Numbered from the stretch's first letter, positions 43,161 to 52,512 are shown. The stretch is DNA of 64,000 nt from Betaproteobacteria bacterium HGW-Betaproteobacteria-22 (GCA_002842285.1 PHCJ01000010.1:1-64000); one strand, 5' to 3'. The notes: a model not told the origin generated them from the sequence alone. Made by a program: numbers and translations.

Positions 43161-43712
43161 CTAAAAATCACCTTTACGCGCCCTATCCATAATCTCCAGC
43201 AGTTTTGTTTCTAGCTCCCTGGCTGATTTTCTGGCACGTTCTGTTGGGTTCTTAATGCTTTTTAAATCAAAAGTAGGCCGATCCAATGCCAAATACAACC
43301 TTAATTTACCTGTATTGTCCGGCTTTTCATAAATTGCGATACGACATGGCGCAAACACCAAAAACTCAGGATGATCCAGAATAATTTCTATTCCCATGCT
43401 CAGATTGCAGAATGAGCGCACTTCTTTAATGCCTTGCGCGTCTTCACCGCGCAGCTTCATATGCTCCCCTATTGGGAAATTAGCAGGATTTACAAAGTTA
43501 AGTCCTTCTGAAACGCTTTTCAAGCTCTCAATCAAATCCTGATAACTAACAGTTTCATTGACAGGCAGTTCATAAATTGCAGTGCCAGTGTCTATTGCGG
43601 GCATTCCGGGCCTGATGTCGCCAATCGACACATCTGCCAGGTGACGATCAGACTGCATGGCACTACACGCGGCCAAGCCTAGAACAGCACCAATCAATAT
43701 CAACAAACGCAT
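43161..43712 (-). CDS. DUF302-domain lipoprotein
   Basis: A 183-residue protein with a short lipoprotein signal peptide (lipobox GLAAC, C16) and a DUF302-like domain (YQDLIESLKSVSEGLNFVN, EVRSFCNLSMGIEIILDHPEFLVFAPCRIAIYE by motif). The family occurs in periplasmic proteins of unknown role. The cysteine pair near residues 103 and 123 could be functional. Confidence 0.78.
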   Translation of the reverse strand: MRLLILIGAVLGLAACSAMQSDRHLADVSIGDIRPGMPAIDTGTAIYELPVNETVSYQDLIESLKSVSEGLNFVNPANFPIGEHMKLRGEDAQGIKEVRSFCNLSMGIEIILDHPEFLVFAPCRIAIYEKPDNTGKLRLYLALDRPTFDLKSIKNPTERARKSARELETKLLEIMDRARKGDF

Positions 43713-43827
43713 GAACTGTATCCTTAAACAGAAGCTACACTACCGACAACAACATCAAAGAATTCGCATAACAGGCCAACTTAAAATCATCAGTCACCAA
43801 ATCACAAGGTCTAGATAAAAACCATGA

Positions 43828-44769
43828 TTAAACAGATTTTTCATTATCACTAATCTTCAACGCTTCATTTACCACCTTGCGCGTCAAGTGCGGTGCAATC
43901 AACTCAATAAAGCCGTACATATAGCTACGCAGAAACGCATCTTTACGCACGCCTAAATAAGTAGTGCTGTCTGCAAACAGATGGCTCACATCCACCTTAA
44001 CCAAATTCAAATCACGATCAGGATCATAAGCCATGTTTGCCACCAAGCCTACACCCAAGCCCAATGTGACATAAGTCTTAATCACATCGGCGTCTATCGC
44101 GGTGAGCACAATGTTAGGCGTGAGTCCAGCATCACTGAACGTGTTGGAAACCAGCGTACCTCCTGTAAAGCCAAAATCATAGGTAATTAAAGGATAAGTA
44201 GCCAGCAATTCCAGCGTCAGATTTTGTTCTTTCAATAAAGGGTGGCCTTGCGGTACGACGACGCAACGATTCCAGTGATAGCAAGGCAGGCACAATACAT
44301 TATCATAATCACGGATAGACTCTGTGGCCAGACCGATGTCTGCATCGCCACGTGACACCTGCTCTGCAACCTGACTGGGATTGCCTTGATGAATATTTAA
44401 TTTTACCAGGGGATATTTATTGATGAATGCCGTCACGGCAGCAGGCAATTTATAGCGCGCCTGTGTGTGTGTGGTCGCAATCGTAAACGTACCCACATCC
44501 ACATCGCTATACTCATCGCCTACGCGCTTGATATTTTCGATATTGAGCATGACTTTTTCGGCCAATGCCAATATCTGCCTGCCCGGTTCGGTTAAGCCTG
44601 TTAGACGTTTGCCGTTTCGGCTAAAAATCTGCAAGCCCAGCTCTTCTTCAATCAGTTGAATCTGTTTACTCACACCAGGCTGCGAGGTATAGAGCGCCTC
44701 GGCTGCAGCAGTAATATTCAAACCATGACGTACTATTTCGTGCAAATACCTAAGTTGATGTAGTTTCAT
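43828..44769 (-). CDS. cysB: CysB-type LysR regulator of sulfur assimilation
   Basis: A 313-residue LysR protein. The N-terminal helix-turn-helix (ITAAAEALYTSQPGVSKQIQ) is followed by a periplasmic-binding-like effector domain starting about residue 93 (TFTIATTHTQARYKLP), including the Thr-rich sulfate/acetylserine site. Sequence and position, divergent from the sulfur operon, identify it as CysB/Cbl type. It is expected to activate the operon at 44919 when sulfur is limiting. Confidence 0.9.
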   Translation of the reverse strand: MKLHQLRYLHEIVRHGLNITAAAEALYTSQPGVSKQIQLIEEELGLQIFSRNGKRLTGLTEPGRQILALAEKVMLNIENIKRVGDEYSDVDVGTFTIATTHTQARYKLPAAVTAFINKYPLVKLNIHQGNPSQVAEQVSRGDADIGLATESIRDYDNVLCLPCYHWNRCVVVPQGHPLLKEQNLTLELLATYPLITYDFGFTGGTLVSNTFSDAGLTPNIVLTAIDADVIKTYVTLGLGVGLVANMAYDPDRDLNLVKVDVSHLFADSTTYLGVRKDAFLRSYMYGFIELIAPHLTRKVVNEALKISDNEKSV

Positions 44770-44843
44770 TAGCGGTAATTGAAATTAATCCCTCAATCAA
44801 AAATTGATGTGATGCTTTTCATATAATTAAATGGAATACATAT

Positions 44844-44887
44844 AGAATAACATATTCTTATAAATATGTGAGGTCTGCTGGTATAGT
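44844..44887 (+). promoter_or_regulatory. divergent cysB/sulfur-operon control region
   Basis: A -10 box TATAGT lies at 44882-44887, about 32 bases upstream of the permease start, with a weak -35 (TTATAA, 44858-44863). A 5-base-arm palindrome AGAAT-N5-ATTCT at 44844-44858 abuts the -35, the place where LysR-type activators such as CysB bind. Confidence 0.45.
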
Positions 44888-44918
44888 GCGCACCTGTATA
44901 AAATAACGGATACTCCAT

Positions 44919-45713
44919 ATGGAATTTGGTTATATAGTTTCAGGTTTCGCAGTAGGCATGCTTGTCGGTATTACCGGTGTTGGCGGCGGCTCGCTGATGA
45001 CGCCGCTACTGGTGTTTTTCTTTGGCTTTAAACCCGCTATTGCGGTAGGAACCGATTTATTATACGCAGCCATTACAAAAACTGGCGGTGTATTTGTACA
45101 CCACACTTCACATAAATCTGTGGATTGGCGCGTAGTGAGCTTAATGTCATTAGGCAGCCTGCCCTCGGCGGTGGCGACAATATTCTTAATCAAGCATCTG
45201 ATTAAAATAGAAAAAGATATAACAGGGTTAATTACATTCACCTTAGGTGTAGCGCTGATTTTAACAGCCATAGCGTTATTGATTCGCAGTTACTTGACCC
45301 GCAAGAAAATACGAGAAATAGAAGACGGCTTGATCAGTACGGGTAGATTCAAACAACTGCAGATTCCAGCCACCATTTTTACTGGCGTAGTACTGGGTGC
45401 ACTTGTTACAATATCATCTGTGGGGGCTGGTGTATTAGGAACCCTTGCTTTGCTGTTTTTGTATCCAAAAATGAGCACGCTCAAAGTGGTTGGCACTGAC
45501 CTCGCTCATGCGATTCCGCTCACAGCTGTGGCTGGGTTTGGTCATTTTACACTTGGACATGTTAACTTTGCATTGCTAGGCACTTTGCTTATAGGTTCTT
45601 TACCTGGCATTTGGGTGGGGAGCCACCTTAGCGTCAAAATACCAGAAAAAGTTTTACGTCCGATATTGGCCATTTTGTTGCTGATTATTGGGCTCAAGTT
45701 TGTATTAGTTTAA
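44919..45713 (+). CDS. TauE/SafE-family sulfur-compound permease
   Basis: A 264-residue membrane protein with about eight helices and the family repeats GMLVGITGVGGGSLMTPLLV and GVVLGALVTISSVGAGVLG. As the first gene of the cysI-cysN operon, it probably moves sulfite, sulfate or a sulfonate across the inner membrane; direction and substrate are not evident. It lies divergent from cysB. Confidence 0.87.
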   Translation: MEFGYIVSGFAVGMLVGITGVGGGSLMTPLLVFFFGFKPAIAVGTDLLYAAITKTGGVFVHHTSHKSVDWRVVSLMSLGSLPSAVATIFLIKHLIKIEKDITGLITFTLGVALILTAIALLIRSYLTRKKIREIEDGLISTGRFKQLQIPATIFTGVVLGALVTISSVGAGVLGTLALLFLYPKMSTLKVVGTDLAHAIPLTAVAGFGHFTLGHVNFALLGTLLIGSLPGIWVGSHLSVKIPEKVLRPILAILLLIIGLKFVLV

Positions 45714-45739
45714 TTTTAAGGTTAAAAAGTTTTTTCTAA

Positions 45740-47422
45740 ATGTATAAATATGATGAAATAGATCAGCAAATTGTTGATGAACGCGTCGCGCAATATCGTG
45801 ACCAGGTCCGCCGCTACCTAGCAGGCGAGCTGAGTGAAGACGAATTTCGCCCGTTGCGCCTGCAAAATGGCTTATATATTCAGCGCCACGCACCCATGTT
45901 ACGTATTGCAGTGCCTTATGGCATGCTATCGAGCAAGCAGTTGCGCAAACTGGGTGACATCGCAAAAAAATATGATAAAGGCTACGGCCATTTCAGTACG
46001 CGTCAGAATCTGCAACTTAACTGGCCAAAACTGGAAGACACGCCCGACATCCTGGCCGAGCTGGCCACGGTGCAAATGCATGCGATTCAAACCTCCGGTA
46101 ACTGCATCCGCAACATCACCACAGACCAATTTGTGGGCATTGCGCCTGATGAAGTGATTGACCCGCGTGCCATTGCAGAAATCATGCGCCAATGGAGCAC
46201 ATTCCATCCTGAATTTGCACTACTGCCACGCAAGTTTAAAATTGCAGTTTCAGGCACGGCAGAAGACCGTGCGATTGTTCAGGCACATGACATCGGCATG
46301 GAGTTTTATCGCGATAACAATCAGCAAATTGCAGTCAGGGTGTGGGTTGGCGGTGGCCTGGGCCGCACCCCAATATTGGGCACCGTGATACGTGAGCATT
46401 TGGAATGGCAGCACGCACTGACCTATTGTGAGGCGATTATTCGCGTTTATAACCTGCATGGCCGCCGTGATAATGCCTACAAAGCACGTATCAAGATTTT
46501 AGTCAAAGCCCTGGGTATTGATGAGTTCCGCAAACAAGTTGAGGCGGAGTGGCTGCACCTGAAAGACAGCCCTAACACCATTGCTGAAACTGAGCTGGCA
46601 CGCGTTGCGCAACATTTCGAACCTATGCCTTATGAAACGCTACCAGCACATGATAGCAATTTTGACGCAATGGTGGCGAGCAATCCGGCTTTTTCCGCGT
46701 GGGTTAAACGCAATGTGCATCCACACAAAACAGCAGGCTATCGCGCAGTGACTTTATCCCTCAAACCTCACGGCAAAGCGCCAGGTGACATTACCAGTGA
46801 GCAGATGCACGTTGTGGCTGATTTAGCAGCGCAGTACAGCTTTGGTGAATTGCGCGCTTCTCATGAACAAAACCTGATTCTGGCCGATGTCAAATTAAGT
46901 GATTTATTCGCGGTATGGGAAAAAGCACGTGCAGCCGGTTTAGCCACGCCGAATATCGGTTTATTGACAGATATTATCTGCTGCCCTGGCGGTGATTTCT
47001 GCTCGCTGGCCAACGCAAAGAGCATCCCGATTGCAGAAGCGATTCAACTACAGTTTGATAATTTAGACTACCTGCACGACATTGGTGATCTAGAACTCAA
47101 TATTTCTGGTTGCATGAACGCGTGCGGACATCATCATGTCGGCCACATCGGTATTTTAGGGGTGGATAAAGACGGTTCCGAATGGTATCAGGTCACGATT
47201 GGAGGCAAGCAAGGTAACGATGCTAGCATCGGAAGTGTAATAGGCCCCGCTTTCTCGGCGGAAGAGATGCCTGGCGTTGTACAAAAACTAATCGATGTAT
47301 ACATTGAGGCAAGGACAGAAGAAGAACGCTTTATTGATACTGTCAGACGTATTGGTGTTGCGCCATTCAAGCAGCATGTTTATGCGGATAAAAATCAGGC
47401 AAAAGAAGGAGCAGCCGCATGA
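45740..47422 (+). CDS. cysI: siroheme sulfite reductase (hemoprotein subunit)
   Basis: A 560-residue nitrite/sulfite reductase. The siroheme-[4Fe-4S] ligands are C415 and C421 (CCPGGDFC, residues 414-421) and C458 and C462 (SGCMNACGHH). Substrate-binding arginines are in FSTRQNLQ and SGNCIRN. It reduces sulfite to sulfide. No CysJ flavoprotein is nearby, so electrons may come from a ferredoxin; a ferredoxin gene ends this operon. The next gene overlaps by 4 bases. Confidence 0.88.
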   Translation: MYKYDEIDQQIVDERVAQYRDQVRRYLAGELSEDEFRPLRLQNGLYIQRHAPMLRIAVPYGMLSSKQLRKLGDIAKKYDKGYGHFSTRQNLQLNWPKLEDTPDILAELATVQMHAIQTSGNCIRNITTDQFVGIAPDEVIDPRAIAEIMRQWSTFHPEFALLPRKFKIAVSGTAEDRAIVQAHDIGMEFYRDNNQQIAVRVWVGGGLGRTPILGTVIREHLEWQHALTYCEAIIRVYNLHGRRDNAYKARIKILVKALGIDEFRKQVEAEWLHLKDSPNTIAETELARVAQHFEPMPYETLPAHDSNFDAMVASNPAFSAWVKRNVHPHKTAGYRAVTLSLKPHGKAPGDITSEQMHVVADLAAQYSFGELRASHEQNLILADVKLSDLFAVWEKARAAGLATPNIGLLTDIICCPGGDFCSLANAKSIPIAEAIQLQFDNLDYLHDIGDLELNISGCMNACGHHHVGHIGILGVDKDGSEWYQVTIGGKQGNDASIGSVIGPAFSAEEMPGVVQKLIDVYIEARTEEERFIDTVRRIGVAPFKQHVYADKNQAKEGAAA

Positions 47423-48036
47423 GCAATTTAATCGCATTGCAAAATGACAGTGCTAATATCGTACAGGATGAATGGACACTGATTAACTTGCCCGCGGCAC
47501 AAGTAGAAGTGCGTAAGCAGGCAGGTAAGATAGTATTGTTCAAATTAACGGGCGAGCAATCCGTCACCGAAGAGCAAATCAAAAACACAGTGATTCCCGA
47601 AAAAGGTAAAATCATTGTGCCTTTGCGTGTTTTTATCGCACGCAATCAGGAACTTGCGCAAAAGCTAGCCGAAGGCGAAGTTGGTGTTTGGCTCGCCACA
47701 CACGAATTACTTGAAGATTTGACCACAAATATTGCAGACATCAACAGCTTGCCGATCATCGCTATTTTTGTTGAGCGCTTTGCTGATGGCCGCATTTTCT
47801 CACTTGGTACATTGCTACGCAAACGCTACCACTTTAAAAATGAATTACGTGCATTCGGGGACGTGCTGCGCGACCAGTTATTTTTCTTGAAACGCAGCGG
47901 CTTTAACAGCTTTCTCATCCGCCATGATCGCTCTGCTCTCGACGCAATCGCAGGCTTAAAAGATTTTAGCACGCCGTATCAGGGTGCTATTGATGACCCG
48001 CGCCCTGCATTCAAGCGTTACAACAGGGGCACATAA
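47419..48036 (+). CDS. DUF934-domain protein of the sulfite reductase operon
   Basis: A 205-residue protein with the DUF934 core in its C-terminal half (FADGRIFSLGTLLRKRYHF, FGDVLRDQLFFLKRSGFN, PRPAFKRYNRG). It nearly always accompanies this type of cysI in proteobacteria and may assist electron transfer or assembly. Its mechanism is unknown. It is coupled to cysI by an ATGA overlap and followed by cysH after 3 bases. Confidence 0.87.
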   Translation: MSNLIALQNDSANIVQDEWTLINLPAAQVEVRKQAGKIVLFKLTGEQSVTEEQIKNTVIPEKGKIIVPLRVFIARNQELAQKLAEGEVGVWLATHELLEDLTTNIADINSLPIIAIFVERFADGRIFSLGTLLRKRYHFKNELRAFGDVLRDQLFFLKRSGFNSFLIRHDRSALDAIAGLKDFSTPYQGAIDDPRPAFKRYNRGT

Positions 48037-48039
48037 GCA

Positions 48040-48816
48040 ATGTCAGATATCGATTTAGGCCAAGTCGTGATGCTCAAACAGGCTGCCAATAATCCGGCAA
48101 CCAGACCGACATTAACCGAAGCTTTAGTTAACCAAGTCCACAAAAAAACCAGCGCGGTCATTGCACTACTCAATGCAGCTGCGACAGAGCTGGGAGCGGG
48201 CAGCATCACCTTTGCTAACAGTTTTGGTGCTGAAGACATGGTACTTACCGACATCATTCAACGTAATCAGCTCAACATCGAGATATTTTCACTCGACACC
48301 GGCCGCTTACCTGCTGAAACTTACGATCTGATGGCAAAAACGGAGCGAATCTACCAGACCAAACTCAAAGTTTACTTTCCGCATGCGAGCCATGTTGAAA
48401 ATTACGTGAGCACATACGGCATCAATGCGTTTTATGAGTCTATAGAGCTACGCAAAGCCTGCTGCTTTATGCGCAAGGTTGAACCTTTACAAAGGGCGTT
48501 AAAAGGCAAAAAAGCCTGGATAACAGGTATGCGCGCAGAGCAGTCAGCAACCCGTGTCAATCTACCCACGCGTGAGTTTGACGCAAGCAATCAACTTGAT
48601 AAGCTCAATCCATTAAGTGACTGGACAGAACAGGAAGTATGGGCTTATATTCGACTGCATGAAGTGCCTTATAATAAGCTGCATGACCAGTTCTACCCTA
48701 GCATCGGATGTGCGCCCTGTACACGCGCAATTGCCATGGGTGAAGACGTGCGCGCAGGCCGCTGGTGGTGGGAAGACCCAACCAGCAAAGAGTGCGGACT
48801 GCATGTAAAGAAATAA
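48040..48816 (+). CDS. cysH: assimilatory APS reductase
   Basis: A 258-residue CysH-family enzyme. The CC pair (C141-C142) and CxxC (C224-x-x-C227) bind a [4Fe-4S] cluster, which marks adenosine-5'-phosphosulfate reductases rather than PAPS reductases. The catalytic cysteine is C252 in the C-terminal KECGLH. It reduces APS made by CysDN straight to sulfite, so an APS kinase is not needed for this route; none is present. Confidence 0.92.
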   Translation: MSDIDLGQVVMLKQAANNPATRPTLTEALVNQVHKKTSAVIALLNAAATELGAGSITFANSFGAEDMVLTDIIQRNQLNIEIFSLDTGRLPAETYDLMAKTERIYQTKLKVYFPHASHVENYVSTYGINAFYESIELRKACCFMRKVEPLQRALKGKKAWITGMRAEQSATRVNLPTREFDASNQLDKLNPLSDWTEQEVWAYIRLHEVPYNKLHDQFYPSIGCAPCTRAIAMGEDVRAGRWWWEDPTSKECGLHVKK

Positions 48817-48817
48817 T

Positions 48818-49044
48818 TTTATCAACCGCCGATTTAAGCAGATGCTTGCCGATTAAAATTAAGGATATTTGATACTCTGCTTTTCGTAGCAAAGACTCTG
48901 GCAAAGGTAAGATGAGCAATTATTTAACCTTGATTCAGCATGATGGCGATAAAAAAAATAAGGCGCGCGCATTAAAACTTATTACACACCCTGATGAATT
49001 GAAGCGCTTTTACCCGCGCACATCCGCGTTAATCGGCGGATAAA
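48818..49044. repeat. inverted repeat bracketing the cysH-cysD intergenic region
   Basis: Sequence at 48818-48844 and the reverse complement of 49021-49044 are closely similar (TTTATC, a CGCCGATT core and a GATG end). The enclosed piece of about 175 bases contains one short reading frame. The layout resembles a small non-autonomous repeat element. Confidence 0.6.
48912..49043 (+). CDS. candidate 43-residue protein between cysH and cysD
   Basis: The frame starts ATG at 48912, with AAAGGTAAG just upstream, and ends TAA at 49041-49043. The predicted protein is basic in its middle (DKKNKARALKLITHPDELKR) and ends ALIGG. Its last codons are formed by the right arm of the surrounding inverted repeat. 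I do not recognise it, and it may be chance. Confidence 0.25.
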   Translation: MSNYLTLIQHDGDKKNKARALKLITHPDELKRFYPRTSALIGG

Positions 49045-49067
49045 TTGATTTTTTAATTTAAGGCACT

Positions 49068-50018
49068 ATGAATACTAAACCAATACAACCAAACCAAACC
49101 CAGCCACTTTCTCATCTCGACTGGCTGGAATCAGAAGCCATCTATATTCTACGCGAAGTTGCAGGGCAATGTTCCAACCCTGTGTTGCTGTTCTCGGGCG
49201 GAAAAGATTCCCTATGTATTTTACGCCTGGCAGAAAAAGCATTTCGACCTGGCAAATTCCCTTTTCCACTGTTGCATATTGACACAGGCCACAATTATCA
49301 GGAAGTGATTAACTTTAGAGATAAGCGTGCAGCTGAATTAGGCGAACGCCTGATCGTTCGGTCTGTAGAAGACTCGATGCAACGCGGCACGGTAGTGCTT
49401 AAAACACCTGATGAGCCGCGCAACAAGCATCAGTCAGTCACACTGCTTGAAGCCATTGAAGAATTCGGTTTCGATTGCTGCATTGGTGGCGCACGCCGGG
49501 ATGAAGAAAAAGCGCGTGCAAAAGAACGCATCATGAGTTTCCGAGATGAGTTTGGTCAGTGGGATCCTAAGAACCAGCGTCCTGAATTATGGAACCTGTA
49601 TAACGCACGCACGCACAAAGGTGAAAACATTCGAGCATTCCCTATTTCTAACTGGACAGAAATGGACGTATGGCAATACATCGAGCGCGAAAAGCTTGAA
49701 CTGCCAAGCATATACTTTGCTCACCAACGTGATATCGTCATGCGTGCCGGGGCGATTGTGCCTGCCAATGTTCCGCTAGCGAATGGTGAAGTGATCAACC
49801 AGCCAAAGGCCGGTGAAGAAGTTATCAACATGCAAGTGCGCTTCAGAACAGTGGGTGATATTACCTGCACCGCGCCAGTTATCAGCGACGCTGACAACGT
49901 CTCTAAAATCGTGATTGAAACGGCCACGACGACTATTACCGAGCGTGGTGCAACGCGCCTGGATGACCAGACATCAGATGCTTCTATGGAACAACGTAAA
50001 AAAGAGGGCTATTTCTAA
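49068..50018 (+). CDS. cysD: sulfate adenylyltransferase small subunit
   Basis: A 316-residue ATP-pyrophosphatase-fold enzyme with the PP-loop SGGKDSLCILRLA, the FPLLHIDTGHNYQE strand, GGARRDEEKARAKER and the C-terminal SDASMEQRKKEGYF tail. With the GTPase CysN it forms APS from sulfate and ATP. It is followed by cysN after a 164-base gap containing an inverted repeat. Confidence 0.95.
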   Translation: MNTKPIQPNQTQPLSHLDWLESEAIYILREVAGQCSNPVLLFSGGKDSLCILRLAEKAFRPGKFPFPLLHIDTGHNYQEVINFRDKRAAELGERLIVRSVEDSMQRGTVVLKTPDEPRNKHQSVTLLEAIEEFGFDCCIGGARRDEEKARAKERIMSFRDEFGQWDPKNQRPELWNLYNARTHKGENIRAFPISNWTEMDVWQYIEREKLELPSIYFAHQRDIVMRAGAIVPANVPLANGEVINQPKAGEEVINMQVRFRTVGDITCTAPVISDADNVSKIVIETATTTITERGATRLDDQTSDASMEQRKKEGYF

Positions 50019-50030
50019 AAACATTTTTAG

Positions 50031-50150
50031 CCACCCATGCACGCAGATGCACACAGATAAAAACCTTGAATTTCACCAGCGTGCGGTGCAAGCGATAAAT
50101 CTGAATACGTTTTTGATTTTATCTGTGTTTATCTACGTGTATTGTGGTTA
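50031..50150. repeat. inverted repeat between cysD and cysN
   Basis: Perfect 12-base arms ACACAGATAAAA (50051-50062) and TTTTATCTGTGT (50117-50128) lie inside longer imperfect arms of about 35 bases (50031-50065 and 50116-50150). Intergenic palindromes built on ACACAGATAAA-like phrases are widespread in proteobacteria. It could also modulate the relative expression of cysD and cysN. Confidence 0.75.
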
Positions 50151-50182
50151 ATTTTTTAGTTTTTGACTTGTTGAAAAATCAT

Positions 50183-51496
50183 ATGACAAATACACAAACA
50201 CACAACGATTCCTGCCACAACGATAGCCTTTTGCGCTTCATGACCTGCGGCTCTGTTGATGACGGCAAAAGCACGCTGATTGGCCGCCTGTTGTTCGACA
50301 CCAAAACCATTCTAGCTGACACACTGACGCAAATATCCAATACGTCAAAAAAACGCGGCATGGAAGCGGTAGATTTATCGTTGCTGACCGATGGTCTGCA
50401 GGCCGAACGTGAGCAAGGCATCACCATTGATGTTGCTTACCGTTATTTCAGTACAGGTACGCGCAAATACATCATTGCCGATGCGCCTGGTCATGAGCAA
50501 TATACACGCAATATGGTCACTGCAGCTTCCACCGCGAATCTGGCGATAATTTTAATTGACGCACGTAAGGGTGTGCTCACGCAAACGCGCCGTCATAGTT
50601 ATCTGGCGCACCTGGTTGGCATTCCCCATATTGTCGTGGCTGTTAATAAAATGGATCTGGTGGATTACGACCAAGCCGTCTATAACAAGATTTGTGCTGA
50701 TTATCTTGCGTTTGCCAATGAAATCGGCCTGCTTCGTAACAGCAAAAATGAAGCGGGACACGATATTCGCTTTATCCCGATGTCTGCCCTCAATGGTGAC
50801 ATGCTGGTTGACCGCCTAGACAGCATGCCTTGGTATCAGGGTGAGACCTTGTTGGAAATACTGGAAAAAGCGCCCGCAGCCAATACAGAACAATCAGAAG
50901 CATTCCGCTTTCCTGTGCAGTTTGTATGCCGCCCGCACGCCTCAGACAACCCGGAATTGCATGATTTCCGCGGCTTTATGGGACGTGTGGAATCTGGAGA
51001 GATTGCCGTGGGTGACGCAGTCACTGTGCTGCCTAATGGCTATAACTCTAAAGTTAAGGCCATCCAGCTAGGTGAAACGCAATTGCAGTCTGCTAAAACC
51101 GAGCAAAGCATCACCCTGCTGCTGGAAGATGAAATTGACACTTCACGCGGAGATATGATTGTTAAAACAGATGAAGCAATCGAACCTGTTAAACAAATTG
51201 AAGCTTTTGTCTGCTGGCTTTCAGAAACGCCTTTGTCTCCAGCCCGCACTTATTTGGTACGTCACACCTCACGTGAATCTAAAGCCAAAATTGGCTCGAT
51301 TAGCTATAAAGTTGATGTCAATACACTGGAGCAGCAATCAGCGACGGATTTAAAGATGAATGATATTGCACGTATCAGCTTTAAACTCGCACAGCCACTC
51401 ATGGTCGATAGCTACTCTAACAACCGTGCGACTGGCGCTTTCATTATTATTGATGAATCTACCAACAATACCGTTGGCGCAGGCATGATTATCTAA
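50183..51496 (+). CDS. cysN: sulfate adenylyltransferase GTPase subunit
   Basis: About 437 residues from the ATG at 50183; the frame opens 13 codons earlier, inside the end of the intergenic repeat, so the later start is preferred. It is a translation-factor-like GTPase with G1 GSVDDGKST, the REQGITIDVAYRYF switch, DAPGHEQYTRNM and NKMDLVDY. GTP hydrolysis drives APS formation by CysD. It ends before the APS-kinase domain found in CysNC fusions. Confidence 0.94.
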   Translation: MTNTQTHNDSCHNDSLLRFMTCGSVDDGKSTLIGRLLFDTKTILADTLTQISNTSKKRGMEAVDLSLLTDGLQAEREQGITIDVAYRYFSTGTRKYIIADAPGHEQYTRNMVTAASTANLAIILIDARKGVLTQTRRHSYLAHLVGIPHIVVAVNKMDLVDYDQAVYNKICADYLAFANEIGLLRNSKNEAGHDIRFIPMSALNGDMLVDRLDSMPWYQGETLLEILEKAPAANTEQSEAFRFPVQFVCRPHASDNPELHDFRGFMGRVESGEIAVGDAVTVLPNGYNSKVKAIQLGETQLQSAKTEQSITLLLEDEIDTSRGDMIVKTDEAIEPVKQIEAFVCWLSETPLSPARTYLVRHTSRESKAKIGSISYKVDVNTLEQQSATDLKMNDIARISFKLAQPLMVDSYSNNRATGAFIIIDESTNNTVGAGMII

Positions 51497-51540
51497 TAAA
51501 ATAACGCTTTAGCTCTTGCACGCATTAAAGGAATGTAAAA

Positions 51541-51864
51541 ATGACTTATGTCGTTACCGAAAATTGTATTCAATGTAAATATACTGACTGTGTGGACGTC
51601 TGCCCAGTAGATTGCTTTGTAGAAGGCCCAAACTTTCTTGCCATTAATCCTGATGAATGTATTGATTGCACTTTGTGTGTTGCGGAATGCCCTGCAGAAG
51701 CAATTTTTGCTGAAGATGACGTCCCCGCCGACCAGCAGGAGTTCATAGCACTTAATGCGCGATTAGCTCAACTATGGCCGGTTATCACCTCGCGCAAGGA
51801 AGCACTAGAAGATGCAGATGCCATGAATGGCGTGCCCGGCAAACGCGATTTGTTGATAGAGTAA
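51541..51864 (+). CDS. fdxA: 7Fe ferredoxin FdxA
   Basis: A 107-residue ferredoxin with a 3Fe-4S/4Fe-4S cysteine pattern: [18 protein letters not shown] and [12 protein letters not shown], plus the FdxA C-terminal extension ending GVPGKRDLL. It may supply electrons to the sulfite reductase encoded upstream. A strong terminator follows, closing the sulfur operon. Confidence 0.92.
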   Translation: MTYVVTENCIQCKYTDCVDVCPVDCFVEGPNFLAINPDECIDCTLCVAECPAEAIFAEDDVPADQQEFIALNARLAQLWPVITSRKEALEDADAMNGVPGKRDLLIE

Positions 51865-51883
51865 TCTTAAATTAACTGATACC

Positions 51884-51907
51884 AAGGAGGCCTATGCCTC
51901 CTTTTTT
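51884..51907 (+). terminator. rho-independent terminator after fdxA
   Basis: Perfect 8-base arms AAGGAGGC and GCCTCCTT with a 4-base loop, followed by T residues, 20 bases after the fdxA stop. An open frame that begins inside this hairpin is therefore not the start of the next gene. Confidence 0.92.
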
Positions 51908-51968
51908 GTTAAACCTGGATTTTTCATTAAACGTTGGAATAACAGTACCACACAGTTTGATAGATTTA

Positions 51969-52481
51969 ATGCACACACCACTGAAATATCTCCAACACTA
52001 CCCCATTGCTTTGCAGAATGAAATCAGGCAATTGCATCGCCAAAATGCGCTCGCAAGTTACATCTTCAAGCGCTACCCACAAGGCCACACCATACAGACT
52101 GATAAAGCACTTTATCAGTATAGCAACGAAATAAAGCAGGCATTTTTACGCAATGCCCCGCTATTGGACAAAGTCTATTATGACAGCCGCCTGAGCGTTG
52201 AGCATCATGCGTTGGGACTCAACACCGCCATTTCCAGAGTACAAGGTGGCAAGCTCAAAGCTAAAAAGGAAATCCGTATTTCTGGTTTTTTTAAAGAAGC
52301 ACCGGCCGATTTCTTGCGCATGATCGTTGTACACGAGTTAGCACATTTGAAGGAGCGCAATCATGACAAGGCGTTTTACCAGCTTTGTCAGTATATGGCG
52401 CCTGACTACCATCAACTGGAGTTCGATTGCAGGGTTTATTTAACCTGGAAGACCATGCAGAAAAGTAATCTTGAGCAATAG
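51969..52481 (+). CDS. YgjP-type zinc metallopeptidase-like protein
   Basis: About 170 residues from the ATG at 51969; an earlier in-frame ATG lies within the fdxA terminator. The zinc motif HELAHLKERNH gives HExxH plus a later His, followed by MAPDYHQLEFDCRVYL. The family (YgjP/DUF45, WLM-like) has uncertain substrates. The gene stands alone between the sulfur operon and a convergent exporter gene. Confidence 0.85.
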   Translation: MHTPLKYLQHYPIALQNEIRQLHRQNALASYIFKRYPQGHTIQTDKALYQYSNEIKQAFLRNAPLLDKVYYDSRLSVEHHALGLNTAISRVQGGKLKAKKEIRISGFFKEAPADFLRMIVVHELAHLKERNHDKAFYQLCQYMAPDYHQLEFDCRVYLTWKTMQKSNLEQ

Positions 52482-52512
52482 TGACGCTAGAAACTTTAGC
52501 TTAAGTGCTTTT

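Noticed and set aside
51894-51968. Upstream extension of the YgjP-type gene
   Set aside because: The ATG at 51894 lies inside the fdxA terminator hairpin; the conserved protein begins at the ATG at 51969.
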